DNA of 15,644 nt from Candidatus Saccharimonadota bacterium (GCA_028289185.1 JAQGGV010000030.1:1-15644), one strand, 5' to 3'. Counted from the stretch's first letter, positions 1-8,216 are shown. The notes: generated from the letters alone by a model not told the origin. A program made the numbers and translations.

Positions 1-1652
1 CGACCACGCAGCTGATTATCGATACGGCGTGATTCGTGTCGTTCGCTACCAATCACAACCAAACCACCGAGATCTTTGACACCTGCGCCCAGTTTGATGT
101 CAGTACCACGACCAGCAATGTTAGTTGCCAGTGTGATTGCACCCTTTTCCCCGGCTTTTTCGATGATGGCAGCTTCGCGTTCGTTATTCTTGGCGTTCAA
201 AATTTCGTATTTAATGCCTTCTTTTTTCAGATAGTTGGCGATCAGTTCGTTTTTGGCAATTGATGCACTACCAACCAACACCGGACGGCCAACTTTGTGG
301 TATTCCTTGATAGCATCGGCAACGGCCTTCAGCTTGCCGCCCTCTGTCTTAAAGATCAAATCTTCGCTGTCGACACGGGTAATCGGCTTGTTTGGCGGTA
401 CTTGGATAACATCCAGACTATAAATCTGTTGAAATTCCTCTGCCTCGGTAAATGCAGTACCGGTCATACCGGCTAGTTTGGCGTACAGACGGAAGAAGTT
501 CTGGAACGACACAGTTGCCAGTGTCATGCTTTCCTGTAGTACTGGCACGTTTTCCTTGGCTTCAATTGCCTGGTGCAGACCCTCGTTATAGCGACGACCT
601 TGCATCAAACGACCAGTATGTTCGTCAACAATCACCACTTCGCCACCAGTTGTCACCACGTAATCTTTGTCACGGTGGAACAATGTTTGTGCCTTGAGCG
701 ATTGGTCCATGTGGTAGACAGAACGAATGTAATCGGGGCTATATAGGTTCTTGATGCCAAGCATCTTTTGAATCTTGTCGACGCCATCGTCGGTTAGCGC
801 AACGGTACGACGTTTTTCGTCTAGGACGTAATCATCAGGGGTCAATTTAGATGCAACTTTGGCAAATTGCAGGTAACTTTCCGGGTTTTCGGCAGCTGGC
901 GCACTGATGATAAGTGGCGTGCGGGCTTCGTCAATCAGAATCGAGTCGACTTCGTCCACGATCGCAAAGTTCAGTTCGCGCTGACGCAGTTCATCAACTT
1001 CGTTCACCATGTTGTCGCGCAGGTAATCAAATCCAAATTCGTTGTTGGTGCCATAAGTAATGTCGGCAGCGTAGGCTTCCTTGCGAGTTGCAGGGCGAAG
1101 CTTGCGCATACGCAGGTCCTCGTGTGCATCATTGTCGTAATCCCGGTCGTAGACAAATGATGCATCGTTGATGATGACACCAGTCGACATGCCCAGGAAA
1201 TCAAATAGCTCACCATTCCAGCTGGCGTCACGTTGCGCGAGGTAATCGTTGACTGTCACCAAGTGAACGCCCTTGCCCTCAAGCGCATTTAAGTACAGTG
1301 GCAGCGTCGCCATTAGGGTTTTACCCTCACCAGTCTTTAGCTCACCGACGTTGCCGTCATGCAGTGCCATACCACCAATCAACTGGACGTCGAAATGGCG
1401 CATGCCCAGCACGCGGTCACTGGCTTCACGCACCAATGCAAAGGCATCTGGCAGTAGGTCATCGAGTTTCGTGCCCTTTTTTGCCAGGCGCTTTTTTAGC
1501 ACCTCAGTTTGTTTTTTGAGCTCGGGTTTGCTCATCGCATGGTACTTCTCGGCCAATGCATTGATTGGCGCTACTCGTTTTTCGAGAGCCTTAAGAAGCC
1601 GCTTCTGCGGGTCACCAAATATCTTCGTTAAAACACTTTGTCTATTAACCAT
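1..1652 (-). CDS. secA: SecA preprotein translocase ATPase (5' part; runs off the window)
   Basis: SecA is the cytoplasmic ATPase motor that pushes unfolded secretory proteins through SecYEG. The 550 residues seen here carry the SecA hallmarks in order: GGMALHDGNVGELKTGEGKT with Walker A at about 93-112, the NDYLAQRD motif near 135-142, a YGTNNEFGFDYLRDNM block near 200-215, the DEVDSILIDEARTPLIIS Walker B region near 233-250, EAEEFQQIY in the middle of the protein, ATNIAGRGTDI and finally SERHESRRIDNQLRG of the second nucleotide-binding domain, where the window ends. Roughly the last third (helical scaffold, wing, and any zinc tail) is outside the window. The ATG at 1650-1652 follows an AGGAG-type Shine-Dalgarno at 1665-1670 with 12 bases between, slightly long. 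The gene lies 80 bp downstream of hpf and has its own -10 box. Identity is certain; only the C-terminus is unknown. Confidence 0.98.
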   Translation of the reverse strand, partial: MVNRQSVLTKIFGDPQKRLLKALEKRVAPINALAEKYHAMSKPELKKQTEVLKKRLAKKGTKLDDLLPDAFALVREASDRVLGMRHFDVQLIGGMALHDGNVGELKTGEGKTLMATLPLYLNALEGKGVHLVTVNDYLAQRDASWNGELFDFLGMSTGVIINDASFVYDRDYDNDAHEDLRMRKLRPATRKEAYAADITYGTNNEFGFDYLRDNMVNEVDELRQRELNFAIVDEVDSILIDEARTPLIISAPAAENPESYLQFAKVASKLTPDDYVLDEKRRTVALTDDGVDKIQKMLGIKNLYSPDYIRSVYHMDQSLKAQTLFHRDKDYVVTTGGEVVIVDEHTGRLMQGRRYNEGLHQAIEAKENVPVLQESMTLATVSFQNFFRLYAKLAGMTGTAFTEAEEFQQIYSLDVIQVPPNKPITRVDSEDLIFKTEGGKLKAVADAIKEYHKVGRPVLVGSASIAKNELIANYLKKEGIKYEILNAKNNEREAAIIEKAGEKGAITLATNIAGRGTDIKLGAGVKDLGGLVVIGSERHESRRIDNQLRG

Positions 1653-1664
1653 AAAAAGGCCTAA

Positions 1665-1704
1665 CTCCTGCCGTATAGTCTGAAAATCACTAGATATTAT
1701 TATA
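1665..1704 (-). promoter_or_regulatory. secA -10 box and Shine-Dalgarno
   Basis: A perfect TATAAT lies on the minus strand at 1699-1704, inside the 80-bp hpf-secA gap, and an AGGAG ribosome-binding site lies at 1665-1670. No convincing -35 hexamer sits 16-18 bp upstream (TGTTTT is the best). If used, the mRNA would have a leader of about 40 bases, unlike the leaderless genes elsewhere in this window. Confidence 0.5.
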
Positions 1705-1732
1705 GACTATTTTGCGAATAAAAACAGTAGTT

Positions 1733-2116
1733 TTAGGAGATTTCGGCGGCTTCAGGGCGATACGTCCGACGAAGTCGTGCCAGCACAGCATGATGGCGTC
1801 CATGATCAGTCGCAGTCGACTTGTATTTATGTAGTTGTGCCGCAAGTTTCGCTTCGACGATATCAAGTGCCGCCAGAATATTGACTGTCGAGTCCTTGGC
1901 GGTCATTATCTTGCCCGGAACGTGTATCAATACCTCAGCCTCGTATTTATTGCCATGGGCTCGATTCACTTCCTTGAGAACAACTTCAGCGCTGGCTGTT
2001 TTGCGAGCGTGTCGTGGGAGATAGCGATCCAACCGACTTATTTTTTTTATGACGTATTTCTTCGTCGCTTCATCAACGTCGTATCTGACGCCGGTGATGG
2101 TGATTCGGTTGATCAT
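1733..2116 (-). CDS. hpf: Ribosome hibernation promoting factor / RaiA family
   Basis: This small cytoplasmic protein belongs to the HPF/RaiA (sigma-54 modulation) family, which binds the 30S decoding region and stores ribosomes in an inactive state under stress. The 127-residue sequence starts MINRITITGVRYDVDEATK and shows the family beta-alpha-beta-beta-beta-alpha pattern: an ITG start, the helix with KKISRLDRYLPRHA, the NKYEAEVLIHVPGK strand pair, and a long last helix (AKDSTVNILAALDIVEAKLAAQLHKYK). It has a short basic tail and no long-form dimerisation domain, so it is a short-type HPF. An in-frame ATG 18 bases upstream (2134) would add MEGHRH, but that ATG is fused to the GGAGGG Shine-Dalgarno at 2127-2132. 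I therefore chose the ATG at 2116. The stop is TAA. secA follows 80 bp later. Confidence 0.92.
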   Translation of the reverse strand: MINRITITGVRYDVDEATKKYVIKKISRLDRYLPRHARKTASAEVVLKEVNRAHGNKYEAEVLIHVPGKIMTAKDSTVNILAALDIVEAKLAAQLHKYKSTATDHGRHHAVLARLRRTYRPEAAEIS

Positions 2117-2126
2117 GTGCCTATGG

Positions 2127-2176
2127 CCCTCCATCTATGTACTTTCATTATACGCTAGTCGAGCGTAAGAAGTAAA
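2127..2176 (-). promoter_or_regulatory. hpf promoter and ribosome-binding site
   Basis: The minus strand shows TTTACT at 2171-2176, an 18-bp spacer and a perfect TATAAT at 2147-2152. The start of transcription is then expected near 2140, with GGAGGG at 2127-2132 placed 10 bases before the ATG at 2116. This arrangement is the main reason for preferring the shorter hpf start. Confidence 0.6.
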
Positions 2177-2190
2177 AACATAATATGTTT
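2176..2190 (-). terminator. AT-rich perfect inverted repeat between serS and hpf; weak terminator or operator
   Basis: On the minus strand AAACATA and TATGTTT flank a single T (7-bp arms), followed by a short T-run (total TTTTT) and then ACTTCTT. It could end the serS transcript as a weak intrinsic terminator. Because it abuts the -35 box of hpf it could instead be an operator. The stem has only one G/C pair, so I hold this loosely. Confidence 0.3.
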
Positions 2191-2201
2191 AGCGGAGGTG
2201 A

Positions 2202-3497
2202 TTATATCTCTTCGCGATTACCCAGGTATGGTCGCAGGACTTCTGGTACGCGGACGTTTCCGTCAACCGTTTGGAAGTTCTCGATGATGGCGATGATTGG
2301 CCGTTGCGAAAAGGCCGTTGCATCGTTGGTGTGAGCTAGTTCTACTTCACCTGTCGTACGACGAACGCGGGTTTTCATGGCACGTGTCTGGTAATCAGTC
2401 AGGTAATCCGCCGTATGTGTTTCGCGGTATTGTTGTTGTGACGGCAGCCAAACGTCAATGTCGACGCCCTTGGCGTTAGGACGACCAATATCAGCGGTAC
2501 ACTTCTCTAATACACGGTATGGCAAACCAAGTTGTTTCATCAAATATTCCTGGATAGCGACAAGGAACAGGTGTTCGTCGAGTGATTTGTCATTACTTGT
2601 AAAGCTTTCCATCTCCAGTTTATTGAATTGGTGCAAGCGGAAAATGCCCTCGGTGTCCTTACCGTAGGTGCCGGCTTCGCGGCGAAAGGCAGTCGTATAG
2701 CCCACCATACGAATTGGCAGTTCTGCCTCTGGCAGGATTTCGTCCAAATACATTGGCGACAATGTGTGTTCGGCACTCGCATTCAGCCACAGGTCTTCGT
2801 CTTCAATTTTGTAGGTTTGGTCTGTTTTGTTCAGGCGTCCGGTCGCCTCAAAAACAGCGGTTTTAGCAGCTGCCGGGGGCAATACCAAAGTGAATGGCTT
2901 GTCACTAACGTTCAGACCGTTATCGGCGGCGATTTTACGCAAGGTCTCTTGATTACTCAGAGTCTCGATACCGAACTGCCACAGGGCAAATTCTAGGCGG
3001 GCCATGTCACCTTTTATATAAACAAAGCGTGAACCAGCAACTTTGACCGCACGCTGAACGTCCAGCCAGCCCTTTGCTTCCGCAATGACTGCGTGGTTTT
3101 TTGGCTCGAATTCGAACACCGGCTTGTTGCCAACTTCCTTGATAACGACATTCTCGTCCTCGGTGCGGCCAACAGGTACGGTAGATAGTGCAATATTCGG
3201 GATGGAACGCAGTAACGTTAACCACTCTACCTCAATAGTCGCAAGGTGTGATTCTTGCTCGGCGAGCGCCGTTTTGAGCTGTTTGCCCTCGTCAATTATT
3301 TCTTGATCAGGTTTTCCGCCATTCATTTTGGACGAGTTCTGATTGCGTTTCTCACGCAGCTCATCAACTTGTTGCTGCAGGGAACGCTTCGTATCATCCA
3401 GAGCAACTAATTTGTTCACATCAATGTTATAGCCTTTATTGCGGGCATTCTCTGCGACCATTTCTGGCTGTTCTCGCACTAACCGAATATCAATCAT
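2202..3497 (-). CDS. serS: Seryl-tRNA synthetase
   Basis: SerRS charges tRNA-Ser with serine using ATP in the cytoplasm. The 431 residues match the usual bacterial length. The N-terminus (MIDIRLVREQPEMVAENARNK) and the long helical arm (about 30-100) form the tRNA-binding coiled coil. The catalytic core follows: a SAE-HTL segment near 241-245 in place of the usual TAE, class II motif 2 around 264-296 with FRREAGTYGKDTEG and RLHQFNKLEM, and motif 3 in SQRPIIAIIENFQ with the VRVPEVLRPYL ending. The usual HTLNGSGLAVGR segment is replaced by AHTNDATAFSQR, a NATA-like variant. The ATG at 3495-3497 comes 6 bases after a TATACT -10 box, so the mRNA is probably leaderless. The stop is TAA. It sits 29 bp downstream of the nucleotidyltransferase-like gene. 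Confidence 0.97.
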   Translation of the reverse strand: MIDIRLVREQPEMVAENARNKGYNIDVNKLVALDDTKRSLQQQVDELREKRNQNSSKMNGGKPDQEIIDEGKQLKTALAEQESHLATIEVEWLTLLRSIPNIALSTVPVGRTEDENVVIKEVGNKPVFEFEPKNHAVIAEAKGWLDVQRAVKVAGSRFVYIKGDMARLEFALWQFGIETLSNQETLRKIAADNGLNVSDKPFTLVLPPAAAKTAVFEATGRLNKTDQTYKIEDEDLWLNASAEHTLSPMYLDEILPEAELPIRMVGYTTAFRREAGTYGKDTEGIFRLHQFNKLEMESFTSNDKSLDEHLFLVAIQEYLMKQLGLPYRVLEKCTADIGRPNAKGVDIDVWLPSQQQYRETHTADYLTDYQTRAMKTRVRRTTGEVELAHTNDATAFSQRPIIAIIENFQTVDGNVRVPEVLRPYLGNREEI

Positions 3498-3503
3498 ATC
3501 TCA

Positions 3504-3531
3504 AGTATACAACACCGACGACGGCTTTAAC
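3504..3531 (-). promoter_or_regulatory. serS promoter, leaderless
   Basis: A TATACT -10 box at 3504-3509 leaves only TGAGAT before the ATG, so the first transcribed base should be the A of the start codon or very close to it. A poor -35 (GTTAAA, 3526-3531, 16-bp spacer) overlaps the stop of the upstream gene. There is no Shine-Dalgarno. Confidence 0.6.
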
Positions 3532-4249
3532 GAAGACCTTTTCGGCTCGCTACTTTTTTTCCAACCGACCTTATTGTATTACCGACAAGGGTTGGACTTT
3601 TATCAATAACATAATTCGCCATACGAATCGCGCGCTGTGTCGGCTTCTCATCCGTTCGCCGGATGCGCATAAATTCATGAAACGGCTTAAAGTCCTTGTC
3701 ACTTGCATGTTTACCACGCAAAGCTATGAGTTGCCTGATGGCAGGCATATCCTTAACGCGAACGGTACCGCCAAAAGTACCATACGTATGAAGTTGCGTG
3801 TCTATTGGAAGTGTACGCACATCTGCGCCGTGAAATGGTACTTCTTGCGCTTCGAGAATACTGTTAGAAACAGGAATCATTTCGCCGCCATGAGTTAAAT
3901 ATGACTGCTCCTCATCGGGTCGAAAATCTATTTCCGAACTCGATGCTGCAAGACCGATGCCGACAGGCACCTCTGCTCGCGCCATTTCTTCACGTATTGC
4001 GCGAGCTCTCTTCAAATCGGCACGAGGAACAATCACGTCGATATCAGGGAGTGCTTGCTCAGGATCCACTGCATACGACCGATGAAACTTCATCGGTTCA
4101 GAATCACCACCTGTCGCTGCTATAAGAGCATTTGTCGCCAAACTCCCGATGATACGAAAATCAATTCCAGCTTGATCCATCTTTTGCTGGGTTTGTTCGA
4201 CTGCTTTGAAATATGCTTCTTCAGACGCTTTTTGTGTTCGTTGGCGCAT
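3527..4249 (-). CDS. Nucleotidyltransferase-fold protein of unknown substrate
   Basis: The 240-residue protein shows the signature of the polymerase-beta-like nucleotidyltransferase (MNT) fold: IIGSLATNAL with the GS pair at 35-36, then PDIDVIVP with D69 and D71, then SEIDF with D108 as the third acidic residue. This group includes AbiEii-type antitoxin-partner enzymes, aminoglycoside nucleotidyltransferases and many uncharacterised proteins. The C-terminal part is helical and basic and ends RSVGKKVASRKGLR. No signal peptide or membrane segment is seen. No AbiEi-like or HEPN partner gene is adjacent: serS lies 29 bp downstream and an ABC permease ends 41 bp upstream, so a toxin-antitoxin role is not supported by the context. 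The ATG at 4247-4249 follows an extended -10 box by 9 bases. The substrate is unknown. Confidence 0.75.
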   Translation of the reverse strand: MRQRTQKASEEAYFKAVEQTQQKMDQAGIDFRIIGSLATNALIAATGGDSEPMKFHRSYAVDPEQALPDIDVIVPRADLKRARAIREEMARAEVPVGIGLAASSSEIDFRPDEEQSYLTHGGEMIPVSNSILEAQEVPFHGADVRTLPIDTQLHTYGTFGGTVRVKDMPAIRQLIALRGKHASDKDFKPFHEFMRIRRTDEKPTQRAIRMANYVIDKSPTLVGNTIRSVGKKVASRKGLR

Positions 4250-4258
4250 CGTTAAAAT

Positions 4259-4287
4259 ACTATAGCATAAAAACTATGATATTACAA
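4259..4287 (-). promoter_or_regulatory. Promoter of the nucleotidyltransferase-like gene, near-leaderless
   Basis: TTGTAA at 4282-4287, a 17-bp spacer and TATAGT at 4259-4264 preceded by TGC (extended -10) form a good sigma-70-type promoter. Only nine bases separate the -10 box from the ATG at 4249, so the leader is at most a few bases, and no Shine-Dalgarno fits. Confidence 0.65.
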
Positions 4288-4290
4288 TCA

Positions 4291-5670
4291 TTACTCTGTT
4301 CGAAGGGCTTCGATTGGATCGAGTTTTGCAGCCTTTCGCGCTGGCAAATAACCCGCAACGACCGCAATCAGCATCAACACAACAATCAATATAATCACCG
4401 GTAGCGGCTGAAAAATCAGGAGTGAATTGCCAGTACCCAGACTCAGTTTGTCAGTAATAACTGGGTTCAAGGCCGTCCCTACACCCCACGCAACGCCTGA
4501 TCCTATGACACCTCCCAGAAATCCAATCCAAGCCGCCTCGTAGCGGAACAGCTTTGCGACATCCTTGTTTGGCATGCCTAGTGCTTTCATCAGGCCAATC
4601 TGCTGCGTTCGCTCCAGTACGCTGATGTACTGAGTGTTGATGATACCAAAGACGCTGGCAAACAGTGCCAACACGCCAAAGCCCGCCACAATCCCCTGCA
4701 AAATGTTCACGATCGTAAACAGTAAGTTCTGCAAATCATGTGCAGTTTGCGATGGATAGCCAGCCTGCGCAAGTGCTGCTTTGACATCCTCTGGCTTATT
4801 CGAGCCGCTGGCCAGCGCAGTCACGGCAGCATATTTTTGGTAGTTGCTCGTCCCCAGCGTCGTGTAATCAAACAACTGCTGTGCTTGGCTTGGTGCTATC
4901 TGAACCGCCGACGTAAACGACAAGTTCGTCGATGACTGTTTGGTCAGAGCACTCACGACAAAGCTCACATCCTTTGACACACCGTTCGTTAATTGCGCAA
5001 TTGCAGCCGTTGGATTTTTACTTGTCAGCGCCTGTTTAATCTGAGCGTCAGTTGGCTGCTGCGATGGTTTAGTGACCGTCAGTGTAATTTTTTTGCCGAT
5101 GATATCAGCACTGTTTTTGATGACATTTTCACTCACAAGTGTATCGGCAAACGACTGCGGCATCACCAGCTCATCGTCGCCAATCTGCTGTCCAAGCGGT
5201 GGTAAACTACCACTCGATGATTCATTACGAACTGTATCGTCATAGCGCGATACATCAGCCGTAAACTTCTTGTCACTGCCCGCAACGACCAGGTATTTAA
5301 TCGTCAGCTGATAGAGTGGCTGTACATCCGTTAAATCACTGCGTTTTTGCAACTTTGTCACGTCGTCCTGCGTCAATTGCTTAATTGCCACACCGGCACG
5401 ATTAGTCGTGGCGTTTGGATCATAGTCACGCAGACCTGATTGGCTCTGGCCACCACCAAAGAAGTTCTTGTCCTTCACGATAAATAGCGCCTGGGGGTTA
5501 ATGTTCGACCCGATAAGTTTGTTGGCGTACTGTCTTGAGCCCTCACCAGCCGCCAGCGAAACCGTCAACGTAAAGGCGCCAACCGCAATCGCAAAACTCG
5601 TTAGCAACGTCCTAGTTTTCGCCTGACGCAAACTTCGTCCAGCACGTCGGATGATGTCACGGCGTTTCAT
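4291..5670 (-). CDS. ABC transporter permease, MacB/FtsX type
   Basis: This 459-residue inner-membrane protein has the four-helix MacB/LolC/FtsX plan. A basic N-terminus leads into TM1 at about 21-41 (TLLTSFAIAVGAFTLTVSLA). A large extracytoplasmic domain of roughly 270 residues follows. The C-terminal FtsX domain has TM2 near 316-347, a cytoplasmic segment with ERTQQIGLMKALGM, TM3 near 380-402 and TM4 near 420-442, ending with the typical LPARKAAKLDPIEALRTE. Family members do not pump through a channel; they use ATPase strokes to extract or release envelope substrates. The substrate here is unknown. The ATG overlaps the stop of the upstream ATPase gene by one base (TAATG), which implies translational coupling and a shared complex. 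Confidence 0.93.
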   Translation of the reverse strand: MKRRDIIRRAGRSLRQAKTRTLLTSFAIAVGAFTLTVSLAAGEGSRQYANKLIGSNINPQALFIVKDKNFFGGGQSQSGLRDYDPNATTNRAGVAIKQLTQDDVTKLQKRSDLTDVQPLYQLTIKYLVVAGSDKKFTADVSRYDDTVRNESSSGSLPPLGQQIGDDELVMPQSFADTLVSENVIKNSADIIGKKITLTVTKPSQQPTDAQIKQALTSKNPTAAIAQLTNGVSKDVSFVVSALTKQSSTNLSFTSAVQIAPSQAQQLFDYTTLGTSNYQKYAAVTALASGSNKPEDVKAALAQAGYPSQTAHDLQNLLFTIVNILQGIVAGFGVLALFASVFGIINTQYISVLERTQQIGLMKALGMPNKDVAKLFRYEAAWIGFLGGVIGSGVAWGVGTALNPVITDKLSLGTGNSLLIFQPLPVIILIVVLMLIAVVAGYLPARKAAKLDPIEALRTE

Positions 5671-6416
5671 TACTGAATCCTCCGATGGTGGCCAAGCGGT
5701 ACTTTATGCGCTCCATCTTTTGTTGCCTTTTGGGACGGTTTTGACTTCGTGGTTGATTCAATCTTGCCATCTTTAATACGTATCTGTATATCGCACTTTT
5801 CGGCCAAATCATCATCGTGCGTCACTATAATCAGCGTCGTACCAAACTTTTTGTTATAGGCAAAAAGTAAATTCTCGATAGTTTCACCCGTCGTGCTATC
5901 TAAATTCCCCGTCGGCTCGTCCGCAAACAAAATTTTTGGCTGATTCACAATCGCCCGCGCGATCGCCAGACGTTGTTTTTGGCCACCCGATAAATTACGG
6001 GCCTTTGACTTAATCTTGTCATCAAGTTCGACTGCTTTGAGCGCTCGTAAAACTTTTTCCTTGCGCTCACGTTTTGGTACTCGCGCGATTTCGAGTGGCA
6101 GACTGACATTGTCATAACAAGTCTCGTTCGCTTGCACAAAAAACGACTGGAAAATAAAGCTCATTTCGGTCGCACGAAAGTGGTCGACCGCCTTGCGCTT
6201 CAGTTTCAAGATGTCCTCGCCATCAACGACAATCTGGCCTTTTTCGGGTCGATCCAGACCACTCATGGCGTGCATGAGCGTTGATTTGCCGCTGCCAGAT
6301 TTGCCCAGGATTGCAATACTAGCACCATCCGGAATCTCAAAACTGACATCATCGAGTGCCACAAAGACATTCGATTTTTTGCCATAGGTTTTACTCACAC
6401 TCCGAACTTCAATCAC
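5670..6416 (-). CDS. ABC transporter ATP-binding protein, LolD/MacB type
   Basis: The 248-residue cytoplasmic ATPase carries all nucleotide-binding motifs: Walker A GKSGSGKST at 38-46, Q-loop FQ near 89-90, signature LSGGQ at 142-146, Walker B ILFADEP at 162-168 followed by the D-loop NLD, and the H-loop histidine in IVTHDDD at about 200. Together with the downstream permease, coupled by TAATG, it forms a type VII (mechanotransmission) ABC exporter. A basic tail of about 30 residues after IKDGKIE is longer than usual. The start is GTG at 6414-6416, supported by an AAGGGG Shine-Dalgarno about 8 bases upstream. The DUF2207 gene ends 33 bp upstream on the same strand, so all three are probably one operon. 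Confidence 0.94.
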   Translation of the reverse strand: MIEVRSVSKTYGKKSNVFVALDDVSFEIPDGASIAILGKSGSGKSTLMHAMSGLDRPEKGQIVVDGEDILKLKRKAVDHFRATEMSFIFQSFFVQANETCYDNVSLPLEIARVPKRERKEKVLRALKAVELDDKIKSKARNLSGGQKQRLAIARAIVNQPKILFADEPTGNLDSTTGETIENLLFAYNKKFGTTLIIVTHDDDLAEKCDIQIRIKDGKIESTTKSKPSQKATKDGAHKVPLGHHRRIQ

Positions 6417-6449
6417 GCTGTTTTCCCCTTATGTTTATAGTAGCACGGC

Positions 6450-8210
6450 CTACCAGCCGCCGCCACCTCCGCCGCCACCTCCGCCGCCACTGAAGCCACC
6501 GCCACCAGACCCACCAGATGACGAACTCGTCGACGAACCGTAACTACTCATGCTACTGCTAAAGTCATTCATCGCGCCCGTAAAGACTACTGCATTAAAG
6601 GCACCCTGACCAACGTACCAATCAGGTTGCTGCCCGGCCGTTTCGTAACGGTTCGCCAGCTGCTTGTTCCATTCTTTCTCTTGGCCAAACAACACGGCAT
6701 ACGGTAGGACTCGCTCGTACAAATGAATCAATTTCTTGTCGCCATCGCCCTTAATTTTCACGCCTGACTTTTCGGCACCCTCGGGACTCTGTAACGCTTT
6801 TATGCGGTCCTTTTCGGCCAGTTCTATATATACCTTCAGCCCCGCCAAGTAGCGCCGCAGGTCCAAACCTTTATCCGTCAGTGGCGTAATCGTCCAAGCG
6901 ATACCATATGCAACCACCCCGGCAACAAATAACACCGGCGACACTGTCGCGATGCCCAAAATCACCAGTACTAGCCCCGATTTTTTGAACGAACGCGAAA
7001 CATCCACATTTTTCGCACGATATCCATAATCACCCTTGATTCTCTTTATGAGTAGCTGCGTACCAGCCTGCAACTGCGTGCCAATCGAATAATTTTTCTT
7101 GAGCGACTTGCTCCGTAATATCGTTCCGATGTCCCAACTACTAAACAGTGTTAGTACGAAATCACGTTCCTCGTCCAACAAATCATCCATCGATTTCACG
7201 ATTTCTAAATCATACTCAGCCGCCTTAAACAGCGATTTCTCGGACGTCTGTGAAATCGTAATATAGTGTCGCACTGCCAGGTCCATAATCTGTGCCGTCG
7301 TCGTCGCCCGTGTCCCATCCCCTATCTGCGCCGCTACCTGCACGCTGGTTTTTGATGGTGGTATGTACTCGACCGGAATCGGCGGCAGCTCTCTGTTGCG
7401 ATTACTCAGCCTCCGATATCGAGTTGACAGCCATACAATTGCCACAATGCCCAGTACAGAGGTGACAACCAGCGAAATCAACCACAGTCCAACGATTATC
7501 TCCCATAGCGACGGTTGATAGGCGCGGAATGTTCCGGCCGTAAATCCAATGGCAATCGTCATATTCTGCTCTGGCGCCAGAGCTTTACTACTCGCCGTGA
7601 TGGTTCCATCGGCCCCCTCTTTTATATCGCAGGGTTGCGTCGAACCTTCATAGCCTTGATAGCAGGCAACTTTCTTGTTCAGCGTTGGCTGGATGTTTTT
7701 GTCGGTATGAACTGTTACGCTCACGTCCGCAAACGCCTGCCCCCATTGTGTCCCATTCGTATCCCAGTAAAACTCGTGATCGGGCACATTCGCAAAATAC
7801 TTCGTCACGTCACGTTGCGCGTACGTAACCACATATGTCTGCTCGTTATGAACATACGTGTCGGCGTCACCGATTCGCACAACTTCATTGCCGCTATCGT
7901 CGTCGTAGGTCGTATAGGGCAGTGCCTTGCCTGTCCCGTCTGTGACCGATGCAATTTTGAGACTCGTCGTATGCCCGTCATAACTCTTTGGAATTGCTCG
8001 TTCTATGCCATGATTCTGGTCGTATTTAGGAAACTCGGCAACCAGCGTCTCGACCGTTTTTAGTGTCGATCGTCCGTCGCTGTCCGCCCCCAAGTAGTAA
8101 TCCGCATGGAATGACTTAAAGACAAAATCATCGGTCGATGCCGACGCAACACTTGTCATACCAAGAGCGGCAACGACAATAACCAGCAGTCCCCCAACGA
8201 AACGTTTCAT
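6450..8210 (-). CDS. DUF2207 family membrane protein with poly-glycine tail
   Basis: This 586-residue envelope protein matches the layout of DUF2207. A signal peptide (1-24, cut likely after VASASA-type residues, ASA at 22-24) is followed by the extracytoplasmic DUF2207 domain (about 28-230), with two cysteines at 183 and 194 that could form a disulfide. TM1 is at about 236-261. The cytoplasmic segment holds the family's LPPIPVEYIPPSKTSV and ATTTAQIMDLAVRHYI stretches. Two further hydrophobic helices lie at 411-442. The tail is Ser- and Gly-rich and ends in eleven glycines and a tryptophan. The biochemical role of the family is unknown. It leads the likely operon with the ABC ATPase and permease, which suggests a joint envelope function (inference). 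The ATG is 6 bases after an extended -10 box. Confidence 0.9.
   Translation of the reverse strand: MKRFVGGLLVIVVAALGMTSVASASTDDFVFKSFHADYYLGADSDGRSTLKTVETLVAEFPKYDQNHGIERAIPKSYDGHTTSLKIASVTDGTGKALPYTTYDDDSGNEVVRIGDADTYVHNEQTYVVTYAQRDVTKYFANVPDHEFYWDTNGTQWGQAFADVSVTVHTDKNIQPTLNKKVACYQGYEGSTQPCDIKEGADGTITASSKALAPEQNMTIAIGFTAGTFRAYQPSLWEIIVGLWLISLVVTSVLGIVAIVWLSTRYRRLSNRNRELPPIPVEYIPPSKTSVQVAAQIGDGTRATTTAQIMDLAVRHYITISQTSEKSLFKAAEYDLEIVKSMDDLLDEERDFVLTLFSSWDIGTILRSKSLKKNYSIGTQLQAGTQLLIKRIKGDYGYRAKNVDVSRSFKKSGLVLVILGIATVSPVLFVAGVVAYGIAWTITPLTDKGLDLRRYLAGLKVYIELAEKDRIKALQSPEGAEKSGVKIKGDGDKKLIHLYERVLPYAVLFGQEKEWNKQLANRYETAGQQPDWYVGQGAFNAVVFTGAMNDFSSSMSSYGSSTSSSSGGSGGGGFSGGGGGGGGGGGW
6457..6490 (+). 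repeat. 12-bp tandem repeat encoding the poly-glycine tail
   Basis: The plus strand reads CCGCCGCCACCT twice in a row (6457-6468, 6469-6480), then a third partial copy to 6490. On the minus strand it encodes the run of glycines at the DUF2207 C-terminus. Such in-frame 12-bp units can expand or shrink by slippage without breaking the frame. Confidence 0.8.
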
Positions 8211-8216
8211 GCATTC

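Noticed and set aside
3527..4249. Nucleotidyltransferase gene as half of an AbiE-like toxin-antitoxin pair
   Set aside because: No partner gene is adjacent on either side; neighbours are serS and an ABC permease with their own signals.
4269..4291. Hairpin ATGAT-6-ATCAT followed by AGTTTTT after the permease gene
   Set aside because: A five-bp AT-rich stem is too weak for an intrinsic terminator, and the same bases form the promoter of the next gene.
6434..6439. TATAAA as an internal promoter for the ABC ATPase gene
   Set aside because: No -35 hexamer and no TG extension; the 33-bp gap fits co-transcription with DUF2207.
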